A DNA stretch of 64,000 bases from Sphaerolaimus hirsutus (Eukaryota; Nematoda; Chromadorea; Monhysterida; Sphaerolaimidae): assembly GCA_964036195.1 (NCBI GenBank), contig OZ038456.1, forward strand, positions 14,942,001-15,006,000, read 5' to 3'. Below are positions 47,901 to 60,100 of this stretch, one piece after another; position 1 is the first letter of the stretch, and each line of letters begins with the position of its first letter. The translations under genes were made by a program, and so were the position numbers. Under the pieces are notes generated by a model. The model worked only from the letters and a program-made list of their open reading frames with translations. It had not been told where the DNA came from and did not search any database.

Positions 47901-50769
47901 AATGATTGATCAGGTGCCAGTTCCGCAAATTGAGAAGTAAAATGGCAAATGAGAAGTGAATTGAGAAAAATTGGCTTCTCAATTTGCGGAACTGGCCCCA
48001 GGTTTGAAGACTTTGGATGTAATGTAATTTGTGTGGCAAATAAAAAGCTCATAAGTCATCGACAACACTACGTATTCATGAAAAAGCACATCCCATCAAT
48101 ACACCACCAAATATCCATCTTGGCACCTCGCCAACAGCACCCTCCCCTCCATTCAGCAGATGGCAGAACTCAATCAGGCACTCACTTTCATTCAATGACT
48201 GCTTTGTCAAAGTGCCAAGAACGCCCGACAAGCCGGGAAAGGGCAGTTTTTGGACCCTTCACGGCCAGTGCGGAAATATGTTCGAAAATGGCTGCTATTT
48301 GAGGAGACAAAAGAGGTTCAAAGTTGAAGACAGGGAGAGGGAAAGGCAGCGGAGAAAGGTGGGTCGTTTGGTCAGTGGGATTTGGGGTGGGGGCGGGTTG
48401 TGGAATTTTTTTGGGAGTTGTGCCTACACACAATAGGTTGGTTACTACAGAAAATTGAAAAATTGGAAAACTTAGTCACTTTGAATGCATTTGAGTTCAC
48501 CGGAATAAGTCTTTTTAATGTCCGTCTTTTTAACTGTAGTTGACGGACACCTCATTTCGGTAGTCTCAAATAAGTTCAAAGCTGAGTTTACAAGTTTTTG
48601 AAATTTTCGCATTTTTTTAAATTTCTGTAGTAAACTAGGGTCAGTCCATCACGCATCGGCGTAGATCATACCAGACAGCACTCGCAAGTGTGGCGAAAAC
48701 CGCAATCATTTCATCACAAAAACAACCACAAAACCCCACCAACCTCAACAAACCCCCCCTCAAAAACACCCCCTCCCCCCTCAGGCGGAAAGAGAACTCG
48801 CCTCGCACCGGGAAGACGGGGGCAACCCGTCGCGCAAGCGCCGCGCCAACGACAGCAACCAGCGCAGGTCCGGCTCCGACTTGGAGTCGGGCTCGGAGGC
48901 GATCAATGTTAAAATGGAGTGCGAACAGATTGCGGCTATTATTGCAGAAAGGGACAGGCAGAAGTTGGGTTGGTTTGGGGGGGGGGTGATTTTGGGTGGT
49001 TGGGGGGAGGGGGCTTGGGTGGTGTGATGGCAGGAAAAAAGTTTGCAAGCGAGTTGAGGGTGGCTTAATTTTATGTATACTGGGCGGACATCACACTTAG
49101 ATTGAAACCTACCATAACCTATCTGAAAATAAACCAACAATTACCTATACAGTTTTGCATCATAATATTTCGTTTTTACTATGGAATTACAAATTACGCT
49201 CCACGCGGTATATGGAAATATCTATGACTGTTTAATAGCACATTCACATGATCACAGTCACACGGGCATACCAAACATCTAAGTATTCTAAATACACGAC
49301 ACGAACAAAGTAAATGCCAACATAACTACCTATAACCCCAACCCCACCACACAGCCGACAAATTGCACGAACAACAACAACAACAACAACAGTCGGGCAG
49401 CATGGACACCAGCGAGCACTCCGGCAAGCTCGGCTCGGGCATGCTCAGCGGCGAGGCGCAGCTGCACCTGGCCGGCTATGCGGTGGGTTGGGGAAAGGTC
49501 TGTGCGCTGCGGATTATATTGAAAAAGTATGAATCGATTTGTGAACAAGGGGCAATCACGCACACTGTATAATGTCAAAAGTCATGCAAAGTGTCTAAAG
49601 TTTTGTAAAATGAAACTCTGCAGGGCACTTTACACGACTTTTGACACTTTACATGTCATTTGAAAAGATCTGTGAGTGGCACCAGACGTCATAAAACACG
49701 CACACTCCATACAATCAATCCCCACATTCGCAGCCGGCCGACACTTCGTGCACCAACCCGCTAGACTCGACCGCGTCGCACATGTCGCACTCGCAGCTCA
49801 GCTACAGCCTGGCCGGCACCGAGTTGATCGCCAACGCGCACCAGCCCACCACCAACAGCGGCGGCTTTGATAACGCCGCTTCTAGTCAGAGTCACAATCA
49901 GAGCCAGAACCACATCGTGAGCCAGCTGCAGTCGCACTTCAAAGAGCAGGCCGCCAAGCCCACCAGCGTTATATCGGCGGTGGGCCAGCCGACGGCGTAT
50001 TATCACGCGCCCTATGGGGTTGGATATGGCGCCCTGCCCCCTATGTACCCGCCCGCGGGGGGTTGGGGGTTGCACGGTGGGTTGGGGGGAGTGTGTTTGA
50101 ATTGAATTTGGTGTGTTGGTAATTGCGTCAGGTACCATTCCAGGAACCTGTAGAATGTCGAATGTCTTGCACAAGTGTCAAAATCATGTAACATGTTAAA
50201 TTTACTTTTCTACTGGTCGTTTGATATTTTTGATGACCATTTACAGAAATTTTTGGCACTTGCATGACATTTTACATTTTACAGGGTCAAAGGGACCCGA
50301 AGAACAGAAACACTGTAATTCAGAAGAAATGGAAACCTAGCGTCTCGACACTTGAGTATTTATTTTGCGGTGTAGATCTTTTTTATCAGAGAATTCAAGG
50401 GCTCAATAATTGAAGCATCCTCATCGAACCAAATCCTCAATCACACCTCATCACAAATCCCCCCAAACCGCAGGCACCGCCCCCGACTCCCTATCAGCGG
50501 CCGGTCTGATGCACCCATTCTCGATCACTTCCCTAATAGAGCCGGGCGCCATGAACATGACGCCGGGCTCGGGCGGCATGAGCGCCAAGGACTACACGAG
50601 CAGTCTGGCCGCCGCCGCCAACATGTACGGCGGGTCGGCCTATGCAAATGCCAGCCCCGCCGGAACCATGGGCCAGGGCCAGGTGAGCACGCCGGCCATG
50701 GTCGACTATGCAAACTACGGGCACACGTTGTACACCAGCGCCAACCCGGGCAGCGCGGCCAATTTGTAG
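44940..50769 (+). CDS. FoxA: FoxA / fork head transcription factor
   Basis: Nuclear winged-helix pioneer factor of gut and endoderm development. Exons: 44940-45104, 45380-45469, 45667-46030, 46283-46474, 46928-47198, 47499-47660, 48160-48358, 48785-48968, 49355-49482, 49734-50076, 50474-50769 (TAG). Phases agree and give 797 residues. The end of exon 5 is uncertain: position 47190 has a GT but breaks the frame. The forkhead domain spans exons 6 and 7. The C-terminal exon has HPFSITSLI, the conserved FoxA region, and the N-terminus is Gln/Asn/Ser-rich. Exon 1 starts at the first in-frame ATG; ATGs at 45380 and later could also serve. Introns of 0.2-0.5 kb carry several hairpin MITEs. The gene stands alone, with control region upstream. 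Confidence 0.93.
46564..46748. mobile_element. Hairpin MITE in a FoxA intron
   Basis: The ends are 'tcccagatcctgtaaa' and 'ttcagggtctggaactg'. The interior is made of TGTCAAAAGTCATG and TGTAAAATGGC units in both orientations. A further partial unit follows at 46750-46890. Other FoxA copies are at 49571-49685 and 50130-50299. Non-coding. Confidence 0.65.
47499..48358 (+). CDS. FoxA: Forkhead DNA-binding domain exons of FoxA
   Basis: The domain begins [20 protein letters not shown] and continues through [20 protein letters not shown] in exon 47499-47660. After a 499-bp intron it resumes with [18 protein letters not shown], the recognition helix, in 48160-48358. Wing residues [16 protein letters not shown] and [16 protein letters not shown] identify the FoxA class. 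Just after 'TLH' the usual Pro-Asp-Ser is replaced by Gly-Gln-Cys, which lies in wing 1 and may alter contacts; all core DNA-reading residues look intact. The intron position (phase 2 within the Arg before WQNS) splits the domain, whereas vertebrate FoxA genes code the domain in one exon. Confidence 0.95.
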
Positions 50770-50771
50770 GC

Positions 50772-50912
50772 CGGTTCTGCACCTTGGAATGTTGAATGTC
50801 ATGTAAAATGCCCTGTAAAATGCCATGTATCACGCAAATTTGTTACTGGTCGTTTGACATTTTGCATGAGTTTTGACACTTTGCATGACGTTTGACATTT
50901 TACAGTCTGGGA
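50772..50912. mobile_element. Hairpin MITE directly after the FoxA stop codon
   Basis: It begins two to three bases after TAG with 'ggttctgcaccttggaatg' and ends 'tttgacattttacagtctgg'. The interior units are those of the intronic copies. It should be transcribed as the start of the FoxA 3' untranslated region and could fold there. Confidence 0.6.
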
Positions 50913-53900
50913 GTTGAGATGGGACGGTGTTAAAAATTTTGCAAAAAGTTTGCACCACTTTGTGATAATTACCTAATGATTTTCGATGGTGCAAATTTTT
51001 CGCCATATTTGTGTCAAACTAAAGCATATATTTATCTATTTATTTAGGCGTGTCAAATTCAGAGTTCTCATTTACATACATTCATTTGTGCTTTTGATGT
51101 GTGGTAGTAAAAAAAATTAAGAGGGCATTAAATAATCGTTTGTTTGCAGATGCTTTTGAAGTTAGTCTCACTATAAGGGCTCAGCATTTTTTTATCTTTT
51201 GAAGTTGTTTGTTTATTTAAGTATTATATTGTGTATTATATTTATTTACTTTTGTATGTGTCATCATTTCGTACATACATATCATTGTTTTGCCATTATA
51301 TTTATATTAGGCTGCCTACACACAAAGGACCAATAAAATTACATTCTATTGCCAACGTTTTACACATTACGCGGATAAGATTTTTTGGAGCATATTTTAC
51401 ATGTAGAATTCACATCCACTATACACAAATATTTGAAAATAAATATTTTATTAAGTTTTGTTTTACTTTCTGACTAAGACCAAGATTGCAATACAGTAAG
51501 AGTAGGTAATTTTTTTGGAAATCAGAAATCATTCAAGGTACTATTTACATTTCACAATTAATTATACCCAGTAATGAGTTTGCATGTATAGTAAGAGTTT
51601 GGTATTTGTTTACAATTAAAATTTAAATCAAAGTAATATCATGTTGAAGTACTTTGACGGGTGCCGCATATAACCCAGCTGAAACTGCGACATTCATGCA
51701 TTAGTTTCTCACCAATCAAGAATAATCATGTACATATTATTGCGTTTCGAGGGAGAGTTTTTCTGAGTTGCTCTAAGCTTTCATGTGTCCCACATTTTGA
51801 GCTTTTCATTGAAAAGTACATTTTTCTTGTATATTTATGAGCATCATCATAAAAGGTACTTATTTATTTTTACAATTTTTTAACTTTAGACTCACTATAA
51901 GGTTGTGAATCGTGTTTATTTATTCACATTTCTTTGTATTTACTTTTCTCTCATAAATATCATTCAGTATAACGGTTATTTATCATTTCTTCTAGGAGCA
52001 ACATCCATGTGATTGTCAAAATTTGTGTTTGATCTGTACTATTTATTTATGTATCATATCGTAGTTATCGCTGAGAAAAATATAAAATCAGCAGATGAAA
52101 ATGCGCCATTCATAGACAGTACATACATAGAACAAAAAAATAGCTCCAAAGAGCTATACAATAATATTTTTTTTGTACAAGCTATTAAAAGTACATGCTG
52201 ACCACCGACGTGGTTCAAATTGGCAACTAATTGGCAAGCTGCCAATAAAGGCACATATTGGACAAGCGTATGCAAACACAAGATCAATACAATGAATGGG
52301 CTGCCCGACAAAATGCGTCGGGCTAACAGAATTCGCACCTCAACGTATAAAATGGCACTTCCGTTTGCCTCCCATCGATCCACGTTCCCACACGAAAAAA
52401 AAACGACAAAAATCTTCCAACCGCATTTCCACCAGCGGCAAAACGACACCCGAAAAAAATTACGACAATTTTCGGCCGCGCCCACTAATTGCCCATGACT
52501 AATTACGATTTCGCGTGAAAAAAACACTTTTTTGTCTCTAAATGGCTGAAATAAAATCGCTAAGGGTTGCTAAGTGGGTTCAGGCGATTACCACATGCAG
52601 AGACAAAAGGCGCGAATAATCGCACCTGGGACACTTGTACGCAATTTCCGAACTTCAATTGGGTCGGGTATAACACTAAATACAATGTGGAAATCACCTA
52701 CACGGTGGCCCATTAAACTATGAAAAAATGGCGCACGAGGTAACCACATGAAATATTGCACTGTGAGCGCCTACTCCCTTTACGATCTATTTATGCCCCA
52801 CACATTAGTTGACATCGGATTGTTAACTGGTTTAATGTCAATTCAGATTTTAGTTCATGCATCGCGTAGTGATCTCCAAATGCACGACTTTCATTATTCG
52901 ACGTTGCAGCACGTTAATTTTGACTTTGAGATCCTTCTGCGACACGTGAACTAAAATCTGAATTGACGTCAACCAGTTGACATTCGAACACCAACATCAC
53001 ACACCGTCAACTCACCCCGCCGCCCCAACGCAAACTTTAATGCGATCAACCCCCTACTCACCCATTTCATCAATCATGAAACACAGCGCATCACATGCAT
53101 TTCGCGCCGCATGACACCATTAAAAACTATCGCATGATCACTATTCCGACGGGATGAGCCAATGGCAATATTTAGCACGGAAACGACCATAATAATCTTC
53201 TAGTGGGCGCTGTGCGAATTGACAAGTGTTTCCATTAAGGGAATGTACAAGGGAATGAGTGTTCAATGCGCGTGGGCATTCACAATCAGATTTAATTAGG
53301 TTCTAATTGTTGGGGGTTATGTAACTGTGGATGCATGCGTTTTCCAGACAACCAGTGACCATGACAAAATATATAGTCTTTTATTTACAAAATGAGCTCG
53401 TTGGTTCCCATTTAATTCATTTGGCATTTATCCAAGAAATTTCACACATCAAAACAAGACGAATAAAATATTCACAGGTTAATCTCCAAGACAACAAAAC
53501 GGTAGATAATTTTTTTAAAGAGCGACCATTTATGATTGCGACAAAAAAAATACGTCGCGACCAGAAGGCAACTGTAAAAGCCGATATGTGACCAAATTCA
53601 AAAAGGCAAAAATAAACAGCATTTTTGGACATTTTACACATAGGTCTGAAAGCGAACAAATTCAAACGAGTGTTGACCACAAAAATGTGACAGATACCCA
53701 CCATGATTAAAAGCAATATTAATGAGTGCCGTATATATTTCGAACAAAAGATGTGATAAATAAACTATGTCCATAATATAACCGAGATATAACCAAAAAC
53801 GATAATAAATCGAATGAAAACCGTCTAATTTTCTCACTAGGTAATTTGAGAAAATGGGGCAGTAAAACTATCGATTGGCACCCTCAAGTGCGGCCAGCCG

Positions 53901-54174
53901 CCGTCTCAGCACGACAACCAGTCTCTGCTGCCTGAAAAGTTGGCAAGGTTTTTTTTAGAAATTAGCAGGCTCAGTAGTGAAAAACAGCATAGAGGATAAT
54001 GTTGTTTTAATAATCTCCATAGCATGGTAAAATTGATTTATTTTTTTCAGAAGCCAGGTTCGAATGAAGGCGGTTTGTATGTGGTATCAAAATTTTATCC
54101 CCTGGAAATTATAAGCAAAAGATTATACACAATAAATACTCGATAAAAAACGCATCTTCCATGGAACTTAATAT
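50913..54174. other. FoxA downstream and intergenic sequence
   Basis: The A+T-rich stretch up to about 51480 is the likely FoxA 3' untranslated region; AATAAA-type signals occur near 51330 and 51437. One CACAC-AGTTGAC MITE copy lies at 52787-52998. The remainder shows no recognisable gene or repeat; a 157-codon minus-strand ORF at 52054-52527 has no known motif. Confidence 0.45.
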
Positions 54175-57100
54175 TTACCACAAAACAAACTTTTTCAACT
54201 CAGCAGCCAATCCTCTATTCTCCTCACTCAGATCAGCTGTGCCATTTGTGTGCTTATGTACATCAGAAATCGGCATTTGGTGCTGTGCCAACTCGGATTC
54301 TAGCAACTCATTTTTATGACACTGTTCTTCCAACTGCGACTGTAACTGCTTCAAATCTGATTCTTGAATTTTAATGTTGTTGTGAGCGAATTTCAGGGAC
54401 GCTTGAAGGCTGAAAAATGGAGGGGTTTAACGGTTTTCAGGAATTATTATAAAACTTTATCCCAGCTACCTAGATTATTAGACAGGCTGCCAAAAAAGAA
54501 CGAAAAATGTTCTCATTAACCCGAACCTGCTCAATTTTTCCTCCAGCACTTTTTTGCCCTGATCCGCCCCACCCTCAGAATCCTTCAATTTTTTGAGCAA
54601 ATCCTGATTTTGCCTCTGAATTCCATCATTATCACTTTTCAATGAATCGACCATTTCCCTCAGAGAATCGCATTCTCGCGAAATATTGCCTAATTGCGCT
54701 TCAATTTCGCTCTGAGTACGGGCCGCGTTTGCACGTTCCAGTGTCCTTTCGTGCTCGGTGCCGCTTAATTGAGACTGTGGATGTGGGGGAAGGGATCAAG
54801 TTTATTTTTTTATTTTATGTGGAAGTTAAGTGTCTTTATAGTACACAGGTTGGTGCTAAACAGTTGTTGGGATGCTACACAATACGGATATTTTCGGTAT
54901 ATATACACATCACACGTAACACTGAAATTTACCATATTTACACTGAAATTTACCATTTACGTCCCCACCCAAAATCATGATATTTTGCTCTCGGTATCGA
55001 TGAATTCTGTACAAATTCATTCAAGTGGCTTTATTCAAAAAATACGGTAACTCTTTGCACGGCGTATGAGTGCCAGCTGTACCTGATTGTGTCATTTCTT
55101 TTTGGACACCGAAAAAACAAACTTAATTTTTTTTCAAATTGAATGGGTTTTTTTCAGTGAGAAATAGGTAAATGCTACCCGACATGCAAAAATTTTTTTT
55201 ACGCAGCTGTGTTAACAGACACTGGCACATTATTATTTTGCTGAAAGAATAAAAAACTCACTTTCAAAATGTCAACTTCACCAAGCAGCGTATCCCTTTG
55301 TTTGACAATGTCATCATGCCTACCCTTCAAATTATGCGCATTTTCTTCAGTTTCCACATGCACTTCATGAAGTCGCTTTTCCAACTGTTTCAAGTTGTGA
55401 GCCAGCGAATTATTCGCATCCTGAAGTGACATTTTAAGTGTTTTTGAAATTGACACTTTTTGTTAGATTTGGAACTTGAAATCAGCGAAAAGATTTCAGC
55501 GAGCAAAACATCAGATAATTTTAGACACTTGTTCTGGAAAAAAAGCGCGGCGACGGTGAAAAAGTGTCATGTAAATTGCATCTTCAAAGGTTACTCCACC
55601 GTGGGGCCAAAAATATCAGCGCGCAAAACACCACTTGAACTATCAAGACTCCAAAATACACAACATAAATAAGAAATTTTAACCTTCAAGGCATTTTGTG
55701 TTTTAAAAATAATAGATATTTGAAAAACGGCACCTTGAGTCGACTGTGGTCGATTTTGAGCCTTTCATGGGCATCGAGCTCTTCTTGGGTGATGTGCAAT
55801 TTCGAACTTTCAGCGATTTCCTCTAAAATGATGAGATTTGAAATTAAATTACAGTGAAATCAACACGAAACCGGAACGTTTATAGAAATTTGAAAAGAGA
55901 AAAAGTGCTCTCAAACCTGCCGCTTTCTGTTCATCCTTTTCTTTCTGCAGCGCTTCAAATTTCTGCTTAATATCATCGACACTTCGCAGCAGTTTTTGGC
56001 GCTCTGCCAACCACGACTCCCTGCGTTGAAAAAATGAAATATTTTAAACAAAGCATTGAAAAAGAATGAACACGAATGAATTCCCCGGTATTTATATGTG
56101 CTTCTGCGTGTTTGTGTGCTTGATAAACACATTTTCAATGCATTTGAGCAAATATTTGGTCAGAATTTCTGTTTCAATATTGACACTTCCCCACTTTCTC
56201 AGCTGTTGGTTGCGTAGTGACAGAAATATCAATAATGTCCATAGTTTGGCAAACAGTGTTTTGTTTGTGAAGAAAACACTGCCGAGTTTATTTATTGTAA
56301 ATATTTTATCTGTCAATATTGACATCCGATCATCTACATATTTTACTTTTGCGTGCTGTACAAATTTACATTGGCTGATGCTCATGACGACTGCAAATAT
56401 TTACTCCTCTGCGTAAATTGAGCTTTTTCTGCTGTTCGACTGAAGTTTGGAAGCTATTTATTTATTCATGAACTGCACACTACTTACTGATAAGCATTTT
56501 TGCCACCAATCCACCAAAGGTACCTAAAATTAAGGTATTTTATGACCGTTAAGTTGAGACATAGCAACGCTTATCAGCGAGTCACTTTGAAACACGCCCG
56601 GAATGAAGACACCTTATCACTTGTGGTACTTTGTCGACTTTAAAAGCCACTCAAGTTAACTGCCCACATAAATAGTTGCTTACGCGCACAGAAAACTAGC
56701 GCAGAAATATTTCTTCGCGCCAACGCCCAGCCGAAATTTCTCATGGTTATCACATTTCCATTCTCGCCCGGACACCAGCAAAAAAGTGGGGGGTGGCACT
56801 TGACACCGCAACCCAGCAAGTGCCCAAAGTGTTTTCCGGGGGGTGCCACTTTGAAAGGCGCCGCGCCGCCATGAGCAAACACTCCTGCAAGCGAACACAA
56901 TGCGGGGGTTCACAACAATAAAGTGCAGTGCATAAAACGGTGCGCGGAGCGTATCATCTCGACGTTGACATCCGTCCCAACGTGACCGATCAGCCCCTTG
57001 GAAGCGTGACTCGGAAGTGAAGCCGACCCGAAAGTCCTGGTCAAATGAAATTTGACTCGGCCCTGATAACCCCATTCAAGCGAGTTTTGCAGGGATTTTG

Positions 57101-60100
57101 AGATTCAACCAGTTTTCTACGTGCCAATTATCTGTCTCGCAGAGACTAAACAGTTTGGAGTGTCTTTACCGGGGCCAAAATCGAAAATATTTCCCGACCA
57201 ACTTCAAAAAAGCCGTCGATGTCAAGGGCACATTTCCCAACGCTAATCAACTGTGCAATATTTGACTAGCACAAGTGCAAACATGGCGCCAGCTCAGTCA
57301 TCGCATGCCGAAAATGGGCCAAATGGATTAAAGCCGGGGGTCACGCTTTGGTGACTGCAAAAATGGGCTAAAAGTGCTCATTTTGACCTCCCAGAGGGGT
57401 GGGCAGGTCAAAAGCGAAGCTTCCACATTTATATTAGCGGAACGGGGACGTCACAGTCGAACGTCACAGATAAATACACCAAAATTGGCTTGTTCCCTTT
57501 TGGAACTGACGCAATCTACATTGGATACCGTAATCCGGATTTGTTGCGTAGGCACCGGATTACGGTAGTCCGGTGGCGCGTGAAATGTGGCCGCAATAAT
57601 TGCGCCAGGTCCAATTTCGACGCTCTTTCAAACACACGCGCGCACGCACTCGTTAACAGGTCGTTTCATCGCAATTTGCAAATGTGAGATTTATCAGATC
57701 CATTTTGCCGGGGCGAAAATGGCCAGAATTTTCCAATTACTGTAGCCTCGCGTATTGCCGATTCAAAAATCGCGAATTTAAATTTAGTATCGCGAATTGC
57801 GATGCGATTTAAGTGCGCAAACTTTTGTGTCGCGAAAAAGCGCGCCTAAACGTGTAGATTTTATACATTTACGCGGCGAGGTGTAGATGCCTGTATTATT
57901 GATGTTTCCAACAATGGCTACAAGGTCACAAGAAGTTTAGAGGTCCTTATAATAAAGAGAGAAGGAATGCATCTAAATAGTTACTTCCCGCGTAAAAAAA
58001 AGTTGCTCATAAAATCCCTTAAGTAATTTTGCCGACACAACAGCCTAAACACATCCCAAAATCACCACAAAATCCATTCAAACTCCAAACCCAAAACCAT
58101 TTCCCACTACACCAACACTTTGTCAACACCGGCACCGCAAAGTGCGTCAGGTAAAGGTAAAGCCGTAGACGCAAGTCATGCGACAAAACGTCCGGTGCGC
58201 GGCACTGTGCAAACAAAACCGTTGGGGGAAATCGATGCGAAAACGCACTGTAGTGTAGTTCGGAAGCTTTTAAAATCGCTGTGTTTCGCTGTACGGTTCG
58301 ACGGGGACTTGCGACACTTGACTTTATTGGTTTTATTTGCGAATATTTTTTGGAATATGTCGAATTGAAACAGTTTCGGAATGGCAACGGCTGGGGGTGA
58401 CTCATATCAGTGAGGGATTCAATTCCGCAACTTTTCAAGTGTGAAAAAGTTGTCAAGTGGCAAGAAATGTCATGGAAAAATAAACTTGTAAAAATGTAGC
58501 TTCACGTAACCGTTTTTGTAAGCTCACAAGCTGGGGAAAAGGTGCAGGGGGAGGAAAGGGGGAGGTTTTTTTTGGGGGGCGGGGGCAAACCGCCCAGCTA
58601 TCTATCTATCCCGGAGGCAATTTTTTTGGCACTATCCCCGACCCCCGCCCAATCGCCCAGCTATTTACCTATCTAGATTCTTGAGAAATATCACACAACT
58701 TTTTCTCAAAATTTCCATAGCTTTTCACCTCCAAAATCACTAGTTCATGTTCCTTATCGCTCTGGCCTAAATCATATTTTTAGTACTATTTGCTATTGTA
58801 TACCAATTTTGAGCTATTTCACACCGACTTCGATCAATTTTTCTCCCATTTTTCCCTTCTATACCTTGAAAAAGCCTATATATCGAACCCCCGCCCGCAA
58901 CCCCTCACAAATGTTTTTTTTTAATTTCAGCTATCCCTCCGGAGGGGCGATTTACTATTTATCCAACCCCCGCAGGATCAAAATCTAGCCTACCCCTGAA
59001 AAGGTGCGATAAGGTGTCATTAACACTGTAACAAAATTGGGTCTGGTCTCAGTGAAGTTTCGACACCCCACCCACCCACACAAAATTTAAGCACAGTCCC
59101 TGGTGGGGGGGATGCAGGGGTCTCCAAGACGTTGGCCCTCGCGGGGGCCGGATAGATAGGAAATCGCTCCTCCGGGGGGGGGGGGTAGATAGCTGGGGGG
59201 GGGGTAGATAGCTGGGGGGGGCTGGAGGGGCTCGCGGGGACAAAAGTATATAGGCTTTTTCAGTGCATAGAAGGCAGAAAGGGGAAAATATCTCTAAAAA
59301 CAGGTAAAATGTAGCTATAAATGGCTAAAAATAGGTATCTATATAAACATGTGTATAGGCAGAAGCCGCGATTTTGAGCAGAAGCTGCGCACATATAAAT
59401 AGTACAAGAATTGGGCCAAATTGACAATAAGGATCTTGAATAAGTGATTTTAAAGATGGAAATTTATAAAAAGGTATGAATATTAATGATTTTGAGCGAA
59501 AATTGGGATCAAATTTTTCAAAAATCGTTCCAGATAGATAGCTGGCCGATTTGGGTTCAGGGGATAGTAGCAGGGGTCTCCTAGGGGGTGGGGGCTGGGG
59601 GGTGCTCAGCTATCTATCTGGAGTGGTTTTTGAGAAATTTTGCCCCAATTTTCGCACAAAAACCATAATTTTCGCACCTTTTTATTGTTTTTTTTTCACC
59701 TTCAAAATCGTGCTCTCTGGCTATATGCATGGTTACTTTTAACTGATTATTAGCGATTTTTTGTTGAAAAAAGCGCTTTAAAAAAAAGCGCTTTTTTAAA
59801 AAAAGCGGGGCCGTAAAAAAAGCGCTTTTTATCCATCCCTAGGGGATAGTAGCCGAAATTTTTTCCTCCGGATAGATAAATAGCTTAGCGGCGTCCGGGA
59901 TAGATAGGTAGATAGCTGTGCGATTGGAGGGGGTAACCCCCAACCCCCTTTCCTACCCCTATCCCCTATCAAGCCTTTCCTGGCTAACTACCCTCATAAC
60001 CAAGCCATCACAATCACCGCATTACGGTAGCCAGACCAACAGGTAAACACCGGCACCCGCTAGTGCCAACGGAGGTCAAGTGTCGCCGCTGACACACTCG

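Noticed and set aside
52054..52527. 157-codon minus-strand ORF
   Set aside because: No recognisable motif, no splice context, and composition like the surrounding intergenic DNA.
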